From: Stenopsyche tienmushanensis | Taxonomy: Eukaryota; Arthropoda; Insecta; Trichoptera; Stenopsychidae | Length of the DNA: 64,000 nucleotides | Assembly (NCBI GenBank): GCA_008973525.1 | Contig: WACJ01000124.1 | Coordinates: 496,001 to 560,000 of the forward strand | Direction of reading: 5' to 3' | Part shown: positions 1 through 12,200 of the stretch, in pieces | Position numbering within the stretch: position 1 is the stretch's first letter | Layout: every line of letters begins with the position of its first letter | Position numbers and translations under genes: made by a program | Notes under the pieces: model-generated | Seen by the model: only the letters and a program-made list of their open reading frames with translations | Told to the model about the DNA's origin: nothing | The model's database searches: none

Positions 1-844
1 AATGAATATGGAAGCCACTATTGCAATAATATGAAGAACCGAAAATTTAAAAAAATAATAACTTTTCAATATTTGTACGACGATACAAAGCATATTTTGA
101 TATATAAGTATACATATTAATTTTCAAGCCCTGAACATTACCGTATCCTAAATTATGACCTGAGTAGATACACTCGATTCCCTTTTTGTATTCCATATGT
201 AAAAAGAGGATCAGGTGTACGGTCGAGTCTGAAGAACATTTCTATACTGACTAATCTCCTATAACGGACAATTATGTTTTAGTCATAACATTCAAGAAAT
301 AAGACCGTACTTTTATAGCCGTCGAACCATTTATCATCGACTTAATCGATTCACACGATTTTTAATGAGCTGTTCAGGGACTTTCAAGCATTCTAATTTT
401 TTATAATAAAATTATTTAATTATGTAATACGTGCATATATTTTAATCTTAATAATAATATTATCAAATATCTAATAGCATAATAAGGTCTCTGTTACAAT
501 TATTCCCGTAAGCGTCGATTTCTTTCATTTGTAATTCAATATGGTTTTTAAATTATACTGAATTTATGTATGTCCTTTACAACTGTGAAAGAAAACTATC
601 AAATTACATATTCATGGATTTATTATTATTTCTTAACCATGTTGTCTTATACCTGTAGACCCGAACGTATTTCGCTAGAATAAAAAGCACAAATTTTGGA
701 AACTGTAAAATGCAGAGAAATAATGCGGAGAAATTAATAAAATATTTTAAGAATTCTATATGAGTAGGTCTATAATTTCTAGAATTCAAAAAAGGGAATA
801 TAAAATACGAAAAGTATTTACATTTGACCATCAGTCAGTAAAAG

Positions 845-1290
845 ACGATGTTCTTAAGACCAAGTGTTTAATGCTGATGAGACGGGTCTAAATTGAAAAA
901 ATATGCCAGAACGAACGTTCATATCTAAAACAGAAAAATCTGCTCCCGGCTTCAAAGTTTCAAAAGATGGAATTACGTTACTTCTTCAGGGGATTTTTTG
1001 ACAAAACCATTAGTTATTAATCACTTTTTTAAACCACGTGCGATGAAAGGACTCAATTTGGAAAATCTTTCTGTGTATTGGAGGGCTAATAAAAAAGCTT
1101 GGGTAACACAAGTTATATTTAAAGATTGGTTTTAAAATTGCTTCGTTTCTGATGTCCAAAATTACATACACAGAAAAAATCTCGCTTTTAAAATTTTGTT
1201 AATTATTGAAAATGCAACTAGTCATCTGAACATAATATTTGTACCACCAAACACCACATCGTTAATTCAGCCATTTAAAAAAAAATTGCA
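845..1290 (+). pseudogene. Decayed Tigger/pogo-type (JRK/TIGD-like) transposase fragment
   Basis: Conceptual translation across several frame breaks gives the order of blocks typical of the DDE core of Tigger/pogo transposases: 'FNADETGL' (first catalytic Asp), 'KTEKSAPGFKVSKDGITLL', 'LSVYWRANKKAWVTQVIFKDW', 'LLIIENATSH', then 'VPPNTTSLIQPF'. In the family the fourth block normally reads LLDNAPGH, so the second catalytic Asp appears replaced by Glu. Stop codons and frameshifts interrupt the reading frame, and neither terminal repeat was identified. It is a dead fragment of a cut-and-paste DNA transposon. Assignment is by recalled family motifs, not by a search. Confidence 0.75.
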
Positions 1291-2014
1291 GTTTATATTT
1301 ACTTTTTTATTATTTATTAATCGTACGCTAATGCATACATAATTTAAAAAAGTGTCGCGTTGAAGTCCCCTGGCTGCTGCGCCCGGGCGAGATACGTAAT
1401 CGGTGAGCTTGTAAACAATATTGGTCCCCAACCTGCCGTTATACGAGGCTCGACTGCACTTACTTTCTCATAATCACACTCAGTAATTATGTGTCCATTT
1501 TGCGTATTTTTTCCCCATTAAATTATTATATTAGACTTATATGGCTACCCTTATGTGCTAGTCTATCATTGTCTTTACCCTCTAAAACCATACTTTATTT
1601 TGCTCGTTTACCATAATCGTACTTATCGATAGATTGCAGTAATTAGTGGTAATGATATATAAACATTTAATTTAAATTTGGATGATTGAACTGGCTAGCA
1701 ATCATCTTTTGGTACCTACCAGTCAAATATAGGACAATCACACTAATACTATTGGATTCCATTGCGATTTTTTGAACTAGAACAAAATGCTTCCTATGGC
1801 TTATAAATAATTTATTAAATTAACGTTTAACCAAAATGAATCATGCTGTTTTGATTGACATTTTGTTAACTATAATGACACAGCCAAAAATGTAGCTCAG
1901 CGTAAGAAATATCATAAATTAGTTTATGGAGCGAAAGGATTAAAATTTCTTTACGAATTATGAATAAAAGCATGATATCCTGCATAAATCCTATGAAAAA
2001 AATATGTAGGTCTT

Positions 2015-2218
2015 GCCAAACCTATTTTATTGGCTCTAGGTATATAAATATAAATAGCCTTTTTTCTCGAAATCTTTAAACATGTAAAACCTTTAAATGG
2101 ATAAAATCAGGGAGATTTGGTAAGATATATACATAGCTACTATTAAAAAAAAGCTCATTGTAAAAGTATAATGATCTGGCCAGACCATCTTATTCACAGA
2201 AGAATTAAATTTATTTTT
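2015..2218 (+). repeat. Solo end of a piggyBac-like element (copy of 27.55-27.77 kb)
   Basis: This block matches the right-hand part of the piggyBac-like remnant near 27.55-27.77 kb. Shared landmarks in the same order are a 'GTATAAATA' stretch, 'TCAGGGAGATTTG', 'ACATAGCTACT', 'CCAGACCATCTTATT' and 'ACAGAAGA' followed by an AATTAA/GTTAA end. It is a truncated or non-autonomous copy; no coding sequence remains. Confidence 0.7.
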
Positions 2219-5200
2219 TTTGGGATAAATACGATAAGGGAATTACAAAAAAATATATACGATGAAAATCGTGAAACTTTATTTCACACATTTTAAACCA
2301 AATCATCAAAAAGGACGTTGATCGATAGATGTTTGACATCGATTGATCTTTAGAAGTGAGTTTAGATAGTGGGTTATAAAGTGTTTATGAATTATTGCTT
2401 ATCAATCCTATATCTTACAACTATATTATTTATAGGAAACTTTAACAATAAAAAAACATCGAAAGTACTGCACACGTATAATAATAGAAACACCAAATTT
2501 TAATCAGCAATAATCTCTTTCTATATAATAATGCAGAAAAGCGCCCTTTTAACCAATATTTAAGCCATCTATAAAATGCATTTGATATCAAGTCTAGAAA
2601 TAGTAAATATCTTTAATTTTAAGAATATTCAATACTAATTGGTGGAATCGCTCCTGATATTTACCGATATTCAAAAGACAATAATGGATGGAAACGAATA
2701 TGTTACATATGTGATGTGTTTATACTTATTTAAATAATTTTTGCAAAAAATAATGTATAAAAGTCATAATACTCTTGATTAAGAAAATATCTGCTCAATG
2801 GAGAATAGTAATGATGACGAAGAAAAGCTTATGTAATGCTTTTGGTAATTATTGCTTTGATAAACATATTTTTTTGATATAAAATGAAAATATTACAGAT
2901 TTTGTAATATTTACTTAACAACCGTATTATACAAATATCACTTATGATATCATATTATTATTTTTTACTTTAAAAAGCAATATTAAAACTTGAATTCCCA
3001 CTGAAAGAAACATCAAATTTAAGAGCGAATTTTACAAATAAAGCATTGAACTTAAGATGTTGATGAAGAAAATTTTGAAAATGAGAATATTTTAATATGA
3101 TTATATGCAACGTATTTTATCATCAATAAATTTATGCTTTGGAAACATACTTAAGTACTTTGCATTACTTCTGTGTTTCGTATAACATGACATTTCTCAG
3201 CAATGTTATTAGGGGTTTAAATGTATACTTAATTCGATTATAACAGAAATTATCGTCGGATATCATCTCAAAAGAATTCATTCGACAATAAATTATGCAT
3301 GATCAATGGACTTCTCGGTAATGAAATTGGATATCTATTAAAATATTCATAATAATCGAATCTAAACACCCAAAAACGCATGGGCAATACATATGTTTTG
3401 AATAAATAAATAAAATAAAGACGACATCCATCCATCTGCCATATATATTCTCACTTTTGTCATCGCAAGCCCACGCATCGTTTTTTGCACTTCGAAGTGA
3501 TATAAACATGTTACATTAGTACGCTTCTTGGCACACGGCGTATTTAGTCATATTTATATATTTTATCGTTTCTTTTTTAAGAGCATATGCTTCTATTTTC
3601 AGCAAACATCTTTGTTCGGAGTTAATCTCTTTATATGAGATTGAAAACACTGCTTAAAAGTGTAGCGTTCAAACAATGCAACTTCACTTTTGACCAGATT
3701 CCATTTCGAGCGATCGATTATGATTTGATTTTTCATAAACAGTTCACTGTAGATCTAAGATCTCTTCAATGACCATTTATTGAACAAAATCACATCCATA
3801 TGAATTACATTATACATTCGCTTCAGCATGAAGTTTTGTTTATAAATGCTCATCCAACATCTGGATGAATGTTTCGGAGATCATTTTTGTGGTGATCTTG
3901 ATAGGGAATTCCACTGGTTTTACAGATTGAGCAGCTTTCATTATAAATTACTACTGGAAGCAACTATGTTGATTTTATTGAAAAGGGCTTCCTGTGCATG
4001 AAGTTCAATTGCTTCTTTCCTCAATTGCATTTCAGAATCAAGGCAATAATTAGATAGTAGGCAGATTAATCAACGATAAGGATGTTTTTAGCGGCTGTTG
4101 AAAATTACCAAAAGAACAATGCGAAATTCTAAGAAACACCATTAATATACACAGCATTTTTATTATTGTCATTCTTAGATTTAAAGTATCTCCATGGGGG
4201 ATTTTTTAAAGGTAATTGATCCTATGTGGTGATTTTCCGCCATTCAAAGCCTATTCAAAATAGATTACATTTGAATTGAACTCATTGATAAACTGCAAAA
4301 TATGGCCTTTTTTATATCAGATAATCACAGATCGCCTTTCTCGCTTTTGTGAATCATTGCAGTATATCCTTATTCAGAAGCATTGTTATCGAGATAAATT
4401 CTCTTCGTTTCTTCGTTTGCCACATGTGATAAAATAATACCACATTGTGATAAAAAAAATCCGCCCTAGACCAAAAACAGCGTTCTAAAGCAAGACCTGA
4501 ATGGATCCCTAAATTCTCATGGCTGCTCGCCGCTCTAAATTATCGATGCACTTATTGACGAACATCAGGGTCATTCACTTTTCCTTGATCATGATCTATT
4601 TACTATAATTCGACTCTAATAATGGGAATATCGATATTAAATATAATAGATACGGTGTTCAACATTTTTCAGGATTTCATATGGTGTACTAAATACATAT
4701 CATGGTAGCGCGCGGGTGTTTTTTTTTGCACGATAAGCGAAAGGTTAATAAGAATGATCATCCAAGAATTGTTTCAATTATACTTTCGATTGGTGTTTGT
4801 TTTATATTTATGTTAGAACGCTATGCTATATTATAGGACTTGTAAATAGTATAAAAAGCGCTTTAATTGGAATGACAACTATGATGAAATGCAATCGATA
4901 ACATTTAGTCTGATCAGCTGAGATTCGCAGCTAAATGATGGACCAAATGAAAAGTATATGGGATGCAATATAATTGATTTTGCATCTGATTCTATAAGGC
5001 TGATGATGATGATGATTCATAAATATGTGTAATAAAATAATATTTGTGTTTAGTATACAAACATGATCTGTCACATTTGACATCTAAATTTTTATTTGTG
5101 ATCCAAAATATTTATTTTTATGTATACTATGTGTATACATTTTTAAGAAACATTTATGAATGATTGTTTATAAAAGATATGAATAGATAAAGTTGGATTT

Positions 5201-5317
5201 TATATTTGAGTGGTTGAATAAAAGTTTTATCTGGAATCTTTTAGATAACTTTTGAAGTAAAGTTTTTATTGCTTTGTGCGTTGTGGAGTTTTCCAAAGAG
5301 TTTTTGGCAGGGTCTAC

Positions 5318-5425
5318 CTTAATTTCGTCGTCTGGAGCTTCTTTCTTCAACGGCCTTCCATCCAGGAGGGGTGGACTCGTCGATGATTGTGGAGAGGGTC
5401 CGCTGGCCATCATCAGAGATTTCAT
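5318..5425 (-). CDS. Candidate first coding exon of an unidentified gene
   Basis: I do not recognise this protein. On the minus strand an ATG at 5425 opens a frame beginning MKSLMMASGPSPQSSTSPPL, rich in Ser and Pro, then a charged stretch (RPLKKEAPDDEIK). A consensus-like donor (AAG|GTAGAC) follows residue 36 at 5317; without splicing the frame runs on to 5168 and becomes AT-rich and low-complexity after about residue 65. The surroundings are far more GC-rich than the neighbouring DNA, and upstream there is a plausible promoter and leader. No second exon could be found between 1 and 5300, so the gene would continue left of the window across a long intron. The composition suggests the disordered N-terminus of a nuclear or regulatory protein, but that is only a guess. 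Confidence 0.45.
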
Positions 5426-5700
5426 CCAACTTTATTTATAAGTCGCGAAAACGATGACGGAACTTCAGGGACGTCACAGGACGCGACTGCCAGAGTGAGT
5501 CGAGAGTTTCATAAGAGCTGTCAAGTCCGTTTGAGCTCGGTCTCGTTTGTCATGTTTCGTAATAGATTCTCTGCCGGCACAGACCCGCCGTCGCACAAAC
5601 AACCTCTCGAAAGCCCGCGAGCGAACTGATGATCACTTCCCACTCCGCCGCTTTTCCAACCCCCTACTATCTCCCGGAGGGCGGAGCCACCCCCACTTTA
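5426..5700 (-). promoter_or_regulatory. GC-rich promoter/5' leader island
   Basis: A roughly 275-bp island of clearly raised GC and CpG content lies just upstream of the candidate start at 5425. On the minus strand it contains an arthropod-type initiator TCAGTT (5629-5624), a CRE-like TGACGTCC, and a GC-box-like 'GGGCGG'-rich stretch near 5680. The leader would carry short upstream ATGs. This is inferred from sequence only. Confidence 0.45.
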
Positions 5701-6993
5701 CTGCAATTACACTATCATCAATTTAACTAAATCACTTAACATACACTCATAGGCGAACTATTTGCCGCAATATACAATTTATATGTCACTATTGACATGG
5801 ACTATACTTGAATCTAAAGCCGGACGTCTACACGTACATTTGTCAAACCAATGAATTTACTTGTATAAGATTTGAATCCACCAATCAGAGCGCCTCAAAT
5901 AAAACAAACGCATGGCGAAAATAACTAATTACTATTTGATTGAATATATTCAGATTAATATTAGGTTATCTCGAAAGAAATCCATTATTTAATTTCAATT
6001 TTTTAATACAAGTTAAAACTAGATGGTTTCGCCTAAAAATACAAATCTAAATGATCTTTCAATTATTGCTCTAAATATCGAAATAGGCAATTTTTAGAGA
6101 GTACTAAATCTGACCAATATGAAGAATGCAATTTATTTCTTTTACACGTGAGTTGGACTTTATGAATAAAAGCATGCTGTAAAATAGCTTATCTTCGATT
6201 GAATAAAACCGATCGTTTTTCTTGTAGTTTAAGACTGTTTAATTATCAAAAATAATCTGCAACAGCTATCATTTCGCCTCGTTCAAGAAGTGCATAATAA
6301 ATAGTTCCAATCATATTCCACCGAACACATATGTAAAAAGAACCTTCCGATTGATATTGAAGATGAGAGTTTCCGTCATAACTTTATTCTATTGCTTGAC
6401 AATGATCATATGGTCGTAACAAAAGCGTGGCAAAGCAGGCTGCCCGCCACGGGCGCACCTTGAGCTTGAGGTGCAAAACGCAGAATACCGACCCGGTCGA
6501 GAGTTGCACATGATTTTTATATTACTCAACCATGCTACTTTTCATGAACCAACACTGATTGACTCTGTCCGTTTTTATAATATATACTAAGTTGTCTAAT
6601 CCCTCTTTTCTTCGTTATCGCTTAAACATTGGGCTGAATCCAGTCGGCATAAGTCCGCAATAAAATAAAGACTAACAATATTTTCGACCGATTGTAAAAT
6701 TTTAACAACCCATTCGATCAGTCTTCTTCAGACAACTTCGTTTCATAATGATAGTTTGTAATCGTTCTGTAGACATGTATGGCATCCGATCGCGAGGCGT
6801 TCATTCGTCATATCAGCGATCTGAAAAGCGGACCGATTGGACATACAAACCTTGTGGTCACTCCATCCTCTCTTAGGGCTTTTTCTATGATCTGAACGAT
6901 CATGGAAGCAACCTAACGTCTAGACACTTTCTATAATAATATGTTTTTAAAACAGTAACCGCCATCTATTGTAATTGATATCATCCAAAAAGC

Positions 6994-7975
6994 GTGGAAA
7001 GGCTCGCTCAAACAAAGCAAGGATGTTGTGATGGTCACACTGGACAATTAAGCGATTATTTCAAGGACTGGTGTGTCCACCACAAGGAAACGGACCTGCT
7101 GAGAAGACTGGAGATGGGCGTCCCGCAGGGATTCGTTCTGGGACCAACCTTCTGGAACGCGCTCTATAACAGTCTTCTGAACATGGCACTACCTGCAGGA
7201 GCAGAACTCATTGCCTTCGCAGGCGACGTCACGCTGCTGGTTACAGCTCGGCATCCATGGGAAATGGAGGCGACGAGCAACGCAGCCCTCGCCACAATCA
7301 AAGCGTGGATGCGGGATAATCGTCTGCAGTTAGCGGCCGAGAAAACGGAGGCAATGATATGTAGCAGACGGAGAAGACCGAGGATCAAGCAGCTTGTTGT
7401 TGGAGAACACGAGGTGGAATATAGCAAAACGCTGAGACCTCGGGACAAGGAGTTGACCTTTAGCAAACATATAGAAGAGTCTGCGCAGAAGGTGGCTAGC
7501 GAGCTTGGGCGGCTCATGCTCAACATTGGAGGGCCAAAGCCGTACAGAAGACGTACCATAAACGAGGTAATACCCCGATATGGCACGAGTCGCTCAGACG
7601 CGATACCAACAGAAAGAAGCTCGCCAGGGTCCAGCGACAGGGAGCGCTTCGAGTCAACACAGCGTATAGGACAGTCTCCGAAGACGTGGTGCTCGTGATC
7701 GTTGGAATACCCCCTCTGGACCTCCAGGCAAAGAAGAGGACCTTGGACTACGAAGATCCAAAAAACTGCACAATACACGACCAGAAACTGAGGGAAGCCT
7801 GACAACAGAGATGGGATCAGTCCAGCAATGAAAGATGGACCCACCGACGTAAGGCCAGACTACATGTCCTCCTAAAACAATGTGAAAAACAATACCAGGA
7901 GGGCAGAGACAGGCAATGGAGGGGTTTAGTCAGTAAGAATCTGACACTATCCTGGAATCAAAGCTAGGGTGTCTA
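6994..7975 (+). pseudogene. Decayed R1-type non-LTR reverse transcriptase fragment
   Basis: The frame from 6994 to 7698 contains 'MGVPQGFVLGPTFWNALYN', the VPQGSVLGP motif of non-LTR retrotransposon reverse transcriptases, then 'ELIAFAGDVTLLV' in place of the catalytic FADD box, and a thumb region with 'WMRDNRLQLAAEKTEAMI'. These spacings resemble R1/jockey-group elements. The catalytic 'FADD' reads FAGD, so one of the two metal-binding Asp residues is lost. After 7698 the similarity continues in other frames (for example 'NERWTHRRKARLHVLL') to about 7975, so the fragment is frameshifted. The N-terminal fingers, endonuclease and gag parts are absent. The segment is about 50% GC in AT-rich surroundings, fitting a recent arrival relative to other remnants. 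The opposite-strand frame at 7164-7844 is a shadow. Confidence 0.85.
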
Positions 7976-7979
7976 ATGC

Positions 7980-9284
7980 AAGATTCCCCTCCCACAGGAA
8001 AAAAAGCCATCTATACGTTTAGGTACTATCAGGACTATCAGACTCAATTAAGGATCACAGCATATCTTTTCATCAAAATTTGAGGGTCGACCAGATTCAG
8101 GGGCATCCTTTAATTTTCTGTCGCCCGATTTAAAGCATCTGATTCATACATTTCATTGATGTTTATGTGCTCGATCGCATTTAAGACCTGATTAAGAAAA
8201 ATTAACATACAGTGTCGAATATGTCCTTCGTTGGTTACGGGTTTTATCATGTTTACCTTTTATAGTAAAATATATTTAATGATAAAAAAATAAAGCAGTT
8301 GAAACATAGAAAAAAAATACTGAAGTTTTTTTCACCGCAACACAAATTAAACTCAAACAAGAGTGTGTGAAAATAATGAATTTCTTTAGTGAGAACCTAA
8401 TATATTATATTAAAAATATGCATAATCTTCAAAATGATTTTATTTAATTTAACGCCGTTGATATCCGAGCAAATTTGTATTGTAATTTTTTTCCATGTCG
8501 ATATTATTTACAATATGTATTTAATCAATTAAAATCTCCCCGTCTCCTGCTCACTAATATATTTTTTTCAATTTTTACGTTCATTTATAATACCTATGGT
8601 AAAACAATAATTTTGCATTAATTTAATCAATTTAACGCTTCGTTATTCTTCCGTAAAGATACTATAATAATATTATGAAATACAGCAAAGGGCTAATAAA
8701 ATATTAAATTATATAAAAATTATAAAAATAAAATTGTATAGTGGATTGCATAACAATGAATTTATTTTGACAGTACGTGATGGCATTTAAATATTGTTAA
8801 AACGTGTATAAAAATCATAATTTTACAATGAAACTTCAGCATCTACAATAATAATACGAACGAAAATTTCGAGTTGGCCGTTAAGTGAATATCTTGGTAG
8901 CGCTTTCGATTTAATTTAAAAAAGATGAAACTGTCACACGCCTCTTGACGTTTGTTGTACAAGTGTTATTGAGTAGCGATCATTTTAAAAATGTATTTTA
9001 AGATAAATTGATTCATTTTACGTGATCTTTAATTATTAAGTAAGCTACGCTTAAATTTTTTGTTTGCTTATAATTTATTTCCATATCCACATTATTAGAT
9101 AAGAATCGATCAGTTGATCGTTAAGTATAATATTGTATATGGACACGTCCGTTTATTGAATGCATGGATATGTTTGTGTTTTTAAGCTTTAGTTTTATTG
9201 AATAAATATATTAAATATATAACTACCTGCATTCAAATGAAATTTGACGTTTATTGACGATATATTTTTTAATTCCACAAGATA
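7980..9284. other. AT-rich spacer upstream of Exoc1
   Basis: No coding frame or recognisable repeat. It must hold the Exoc1 promoter and 5' leader, but I see no distinct motif that fixes the transcription start. Confidence 0.5.
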
Positions 9285-12200
9285 ATGGCTGCCATTCGTC
9301 ACAGTCTACAAAAAGAAGTGTTTGAAGCAAACGCAGAGAGGCTTTTGGTCGTATGCGAAGTTTATAAGTTTCTGAAAAAGAAAAATACAAGTTATTTGTG
9401 CCTAGTTAATATTACGGATTTACCTACGTCAGTTTCAGTACATCAAATAAAGAAAATTGATAAAAATACTTTTAAGAAAAAACATTCCTGGTTTTTAAAT
9501 GAAATTAGATCAATCGATGGAGGTACAGATCCTAACGTAAGTTTATTTTAATGTAAATAAATCATCTGTATATGTAATATTTCCACTATACTAAATATTA
9601 AATTCCTCATTAGGTTTTAACGCTTGATATACAAGCAGAAAAACTGTATAAATGGATTGCACTCAATGAACATGACAGACAAAATTTTATAACGGCTCTC
9701 CATCAAATGGTGCATCACAGTAAAGTTAAAATCGACTTCACCCATTTTCCTGAGAAATGGTTAGGATCTCAGTCTATAGACAGTCCTGACAGTCCGCTTA
9801 TACTCCCTGGTAATTTTGATATTAATCTCGATGGTGTATTAAATCTTCATAATATTAATTCAAATACATTATTTTGTTCAAGTTCAAGTTCCGGAAAGTG
9901 AATCTGGATTTGAATATCAAGCGCTTAGTGGAGATCTTGATAATATTAGTGATCTTGTATCTCTAATAGGAAATTGTGATACTGCAATTTCAAACGCTGA
10001 GCAATTTATGTCACAGTTAGGAGATAAATTGTCACTTTTGGATGGTGTACGTTTATTTATTATTTATTTATGTATATATATATATAAATGCATACTCAAA
10101 AATTCTAGATATTCCTTTTTTTCTGTATAGGAAAATATCAAAAGTATGTTGGCTTCTGAAGCACAGGTTGAATCACTGATGAATAAATTAGAAGAAGCTA
10201 TTTCATATGCTGAAACAGTGGAAGGAAGACTTGATAGGTAAAAAAAATATTGACTGCTTCCAAATGAATCCATTTATTGTTAAAACAGAAATATTTATGT
10301 TAACCCTATCGGATTGGAAATCGTGAGACAGAGACGGATGTCTTGCGTCTCATCATACATTCGTACATCGATGGCAAAGTTGTGCCGTAAAGGTACCCCT
10401 ACACGTCTAAACATTCTCAATATATTTTTGATTTTTTTTATAGAAACTCGTAAATTTTCATATTTACTATTCAACAAAAAATCATATTCTAAAGAATCTT
10501 TTAACTGCTATAAAATTTAAGTATAATTAACTGAAATCGCTATTAAACTCTTTCAACAAAGATAAGACGACTTTAATTTGTGTTGTCTTGAGAGCAGGCG
10601 TTTGTTTTGATAATTAAGATACTCTCATCATTTTTATTGTTAACCAATTTTGTTATTCCACCTTGACTATTCTGGAGTAGCGTCATTAGCCGAGCATAAC
10701 TACTTCTTTGCAAAATCTACTCCTTCAGAAGTAAACTGGCAGACTTGTAAGGTACCCTGTCCCTTTATTTTCGCAACACATTAATAGGCAAAAATAGCTG
10801 AACAACAGAAAGCAGATGCCATACAAGTTATTAAGAAATATTCCGAATAAATGAATGAATATTATGTGCTATCAACAATGTTAAGGTTCATTTACTGAGA
10901 TTGGTTCATTATCAAGCTTATTACACGCTGCGGCGGAGCTGACAGAAAAGCGTAGCATGTCTGCTCTCCGGTTCGAAAGGGTTAAGCGAAATATGCCAAC
11001 TATTCCACATTTGTTATCAAAATTTTCTTATCAAGAAAATTTAGTGTTAATTTATACAATTTTGTAGATATGATGAAATGTTATGCCATATTCGAGATAC
11101 AATGGATAAAATGGAGGAAAAGAATGGGATGATTGAAACTGCAAACAGAAATAGCCAAAAATTACTTCTTCAATTGGAGTCTGTTATTGTGAGCTATTCA
11201 ATATTTAATTTCCAGAATCATGTTATATGTAATGAAAATAAAAAATGGTATCCGTAATGCATAAAAGTAATTTATATTAAATTTCATTAAATCAAAAGGC
11301 ATGGCTTGACGTTTCCGGAGCATCTATGGATATTGTATTAACAACATCAGAGGGACGCGAAGCTGCACTTTTTGCCGGTAATATAATACGCAATGCTCTT
11401 ACTGCTCCTCAACAACCATTTGTTCAAAGGTATTTTTTTTACCAAGTAATCAAATTATTAATATTAATCAGTTTTACAAGTATTTTCAATTTAAATCATC
11501 ATAAAGGTTAGCAGCTACACAAGAGCAATTGAGAAAAGTTAATAAATACAAGGAAAAATTTACACAGGCTCTTACACGTCATCTGAATAATCTCCTAATA
11601 CACTTGGGAAATGATGCAAGTCAAGATGTTGCTGGATTTGGTGTTGACGGATTAACATTGCCCCAAAGGACACACATACATGACGAACTTTCAGAGTATG
11701 CCCCGTTGATGCACTGGACTAAACAAATGGATCCCAAAGCATACGGTGCACTAACCAGAGTACATATATTTGGTTTTACAAATACAAAATTTATCAATAT
11801 AACTGTGGCATTGTTCCGCATCAAGTTTTTATTTCTTTCAGGTATATACAAGTTCTCTCAGTAAACTTTATGATCGAGATATAAAACTGTTTTTCGAACA
11901 TGCAAGACAATTGATCGGTGGCAATGCAACGTCTAGTAATATAAAAGAGAAGAAGGGTAAAACATCCGATTTGAAAGAAGAAGCTTCGAATCATTCGACT
12001 TCATCACATTCTTTTGATGCCATTTTAGAAACGGTATGAAAAATAATAATTATTATCTAAAATAGGAATAATCAATTTAACAAAACATTTTTTCTATGTT
12101 TGCGTTAGGTTCTCTCCCAATTAGAGCCCGTCTGTCTGAGCGAACAACAATTTTGTGTGTCATTTTTCCAATTAGATGGGCCAAAAGTAAGAAATACAAA

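Larger units (their letters stand above)
1..5160. other. AT-rich spacer without an intact gene
   Basis: No open frame here has coding character; the longest ones are AT-rich chance frames. Apart from a Tigger-like remnant and a piggyBac-end copy listed separately, the stretch holds short homopolymers and a small (GAT)n run near 5000. The segment around 3650-4450 gives broken protein-like runs on the minus strand (for example 'KPVEFPIKITTKMI') that I could not assign to a family; it is probably old transposon sequence. Confidence 0.6.

Noticed and set aside
604..831. 75-residue minus-strand ORF
   Set aside because: AT-rich composition, Phe/Tyr/Asn-heavy, no motif or splice context; chance frame.
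5387..5629. 80-residue plus-strand ORF in the GC-rich island
   Set aside because: It is antisense to the better supported minus-strand exon and leader, has no family resemblance, and GC-rich DNA lacks stops by chance.
7164..7844. 226-residue minus-strand ORF
   Set aside because: Shadow of the plus-strand reverse transcriptase fragment; the plus strand carries the motif order, the minus strand none.
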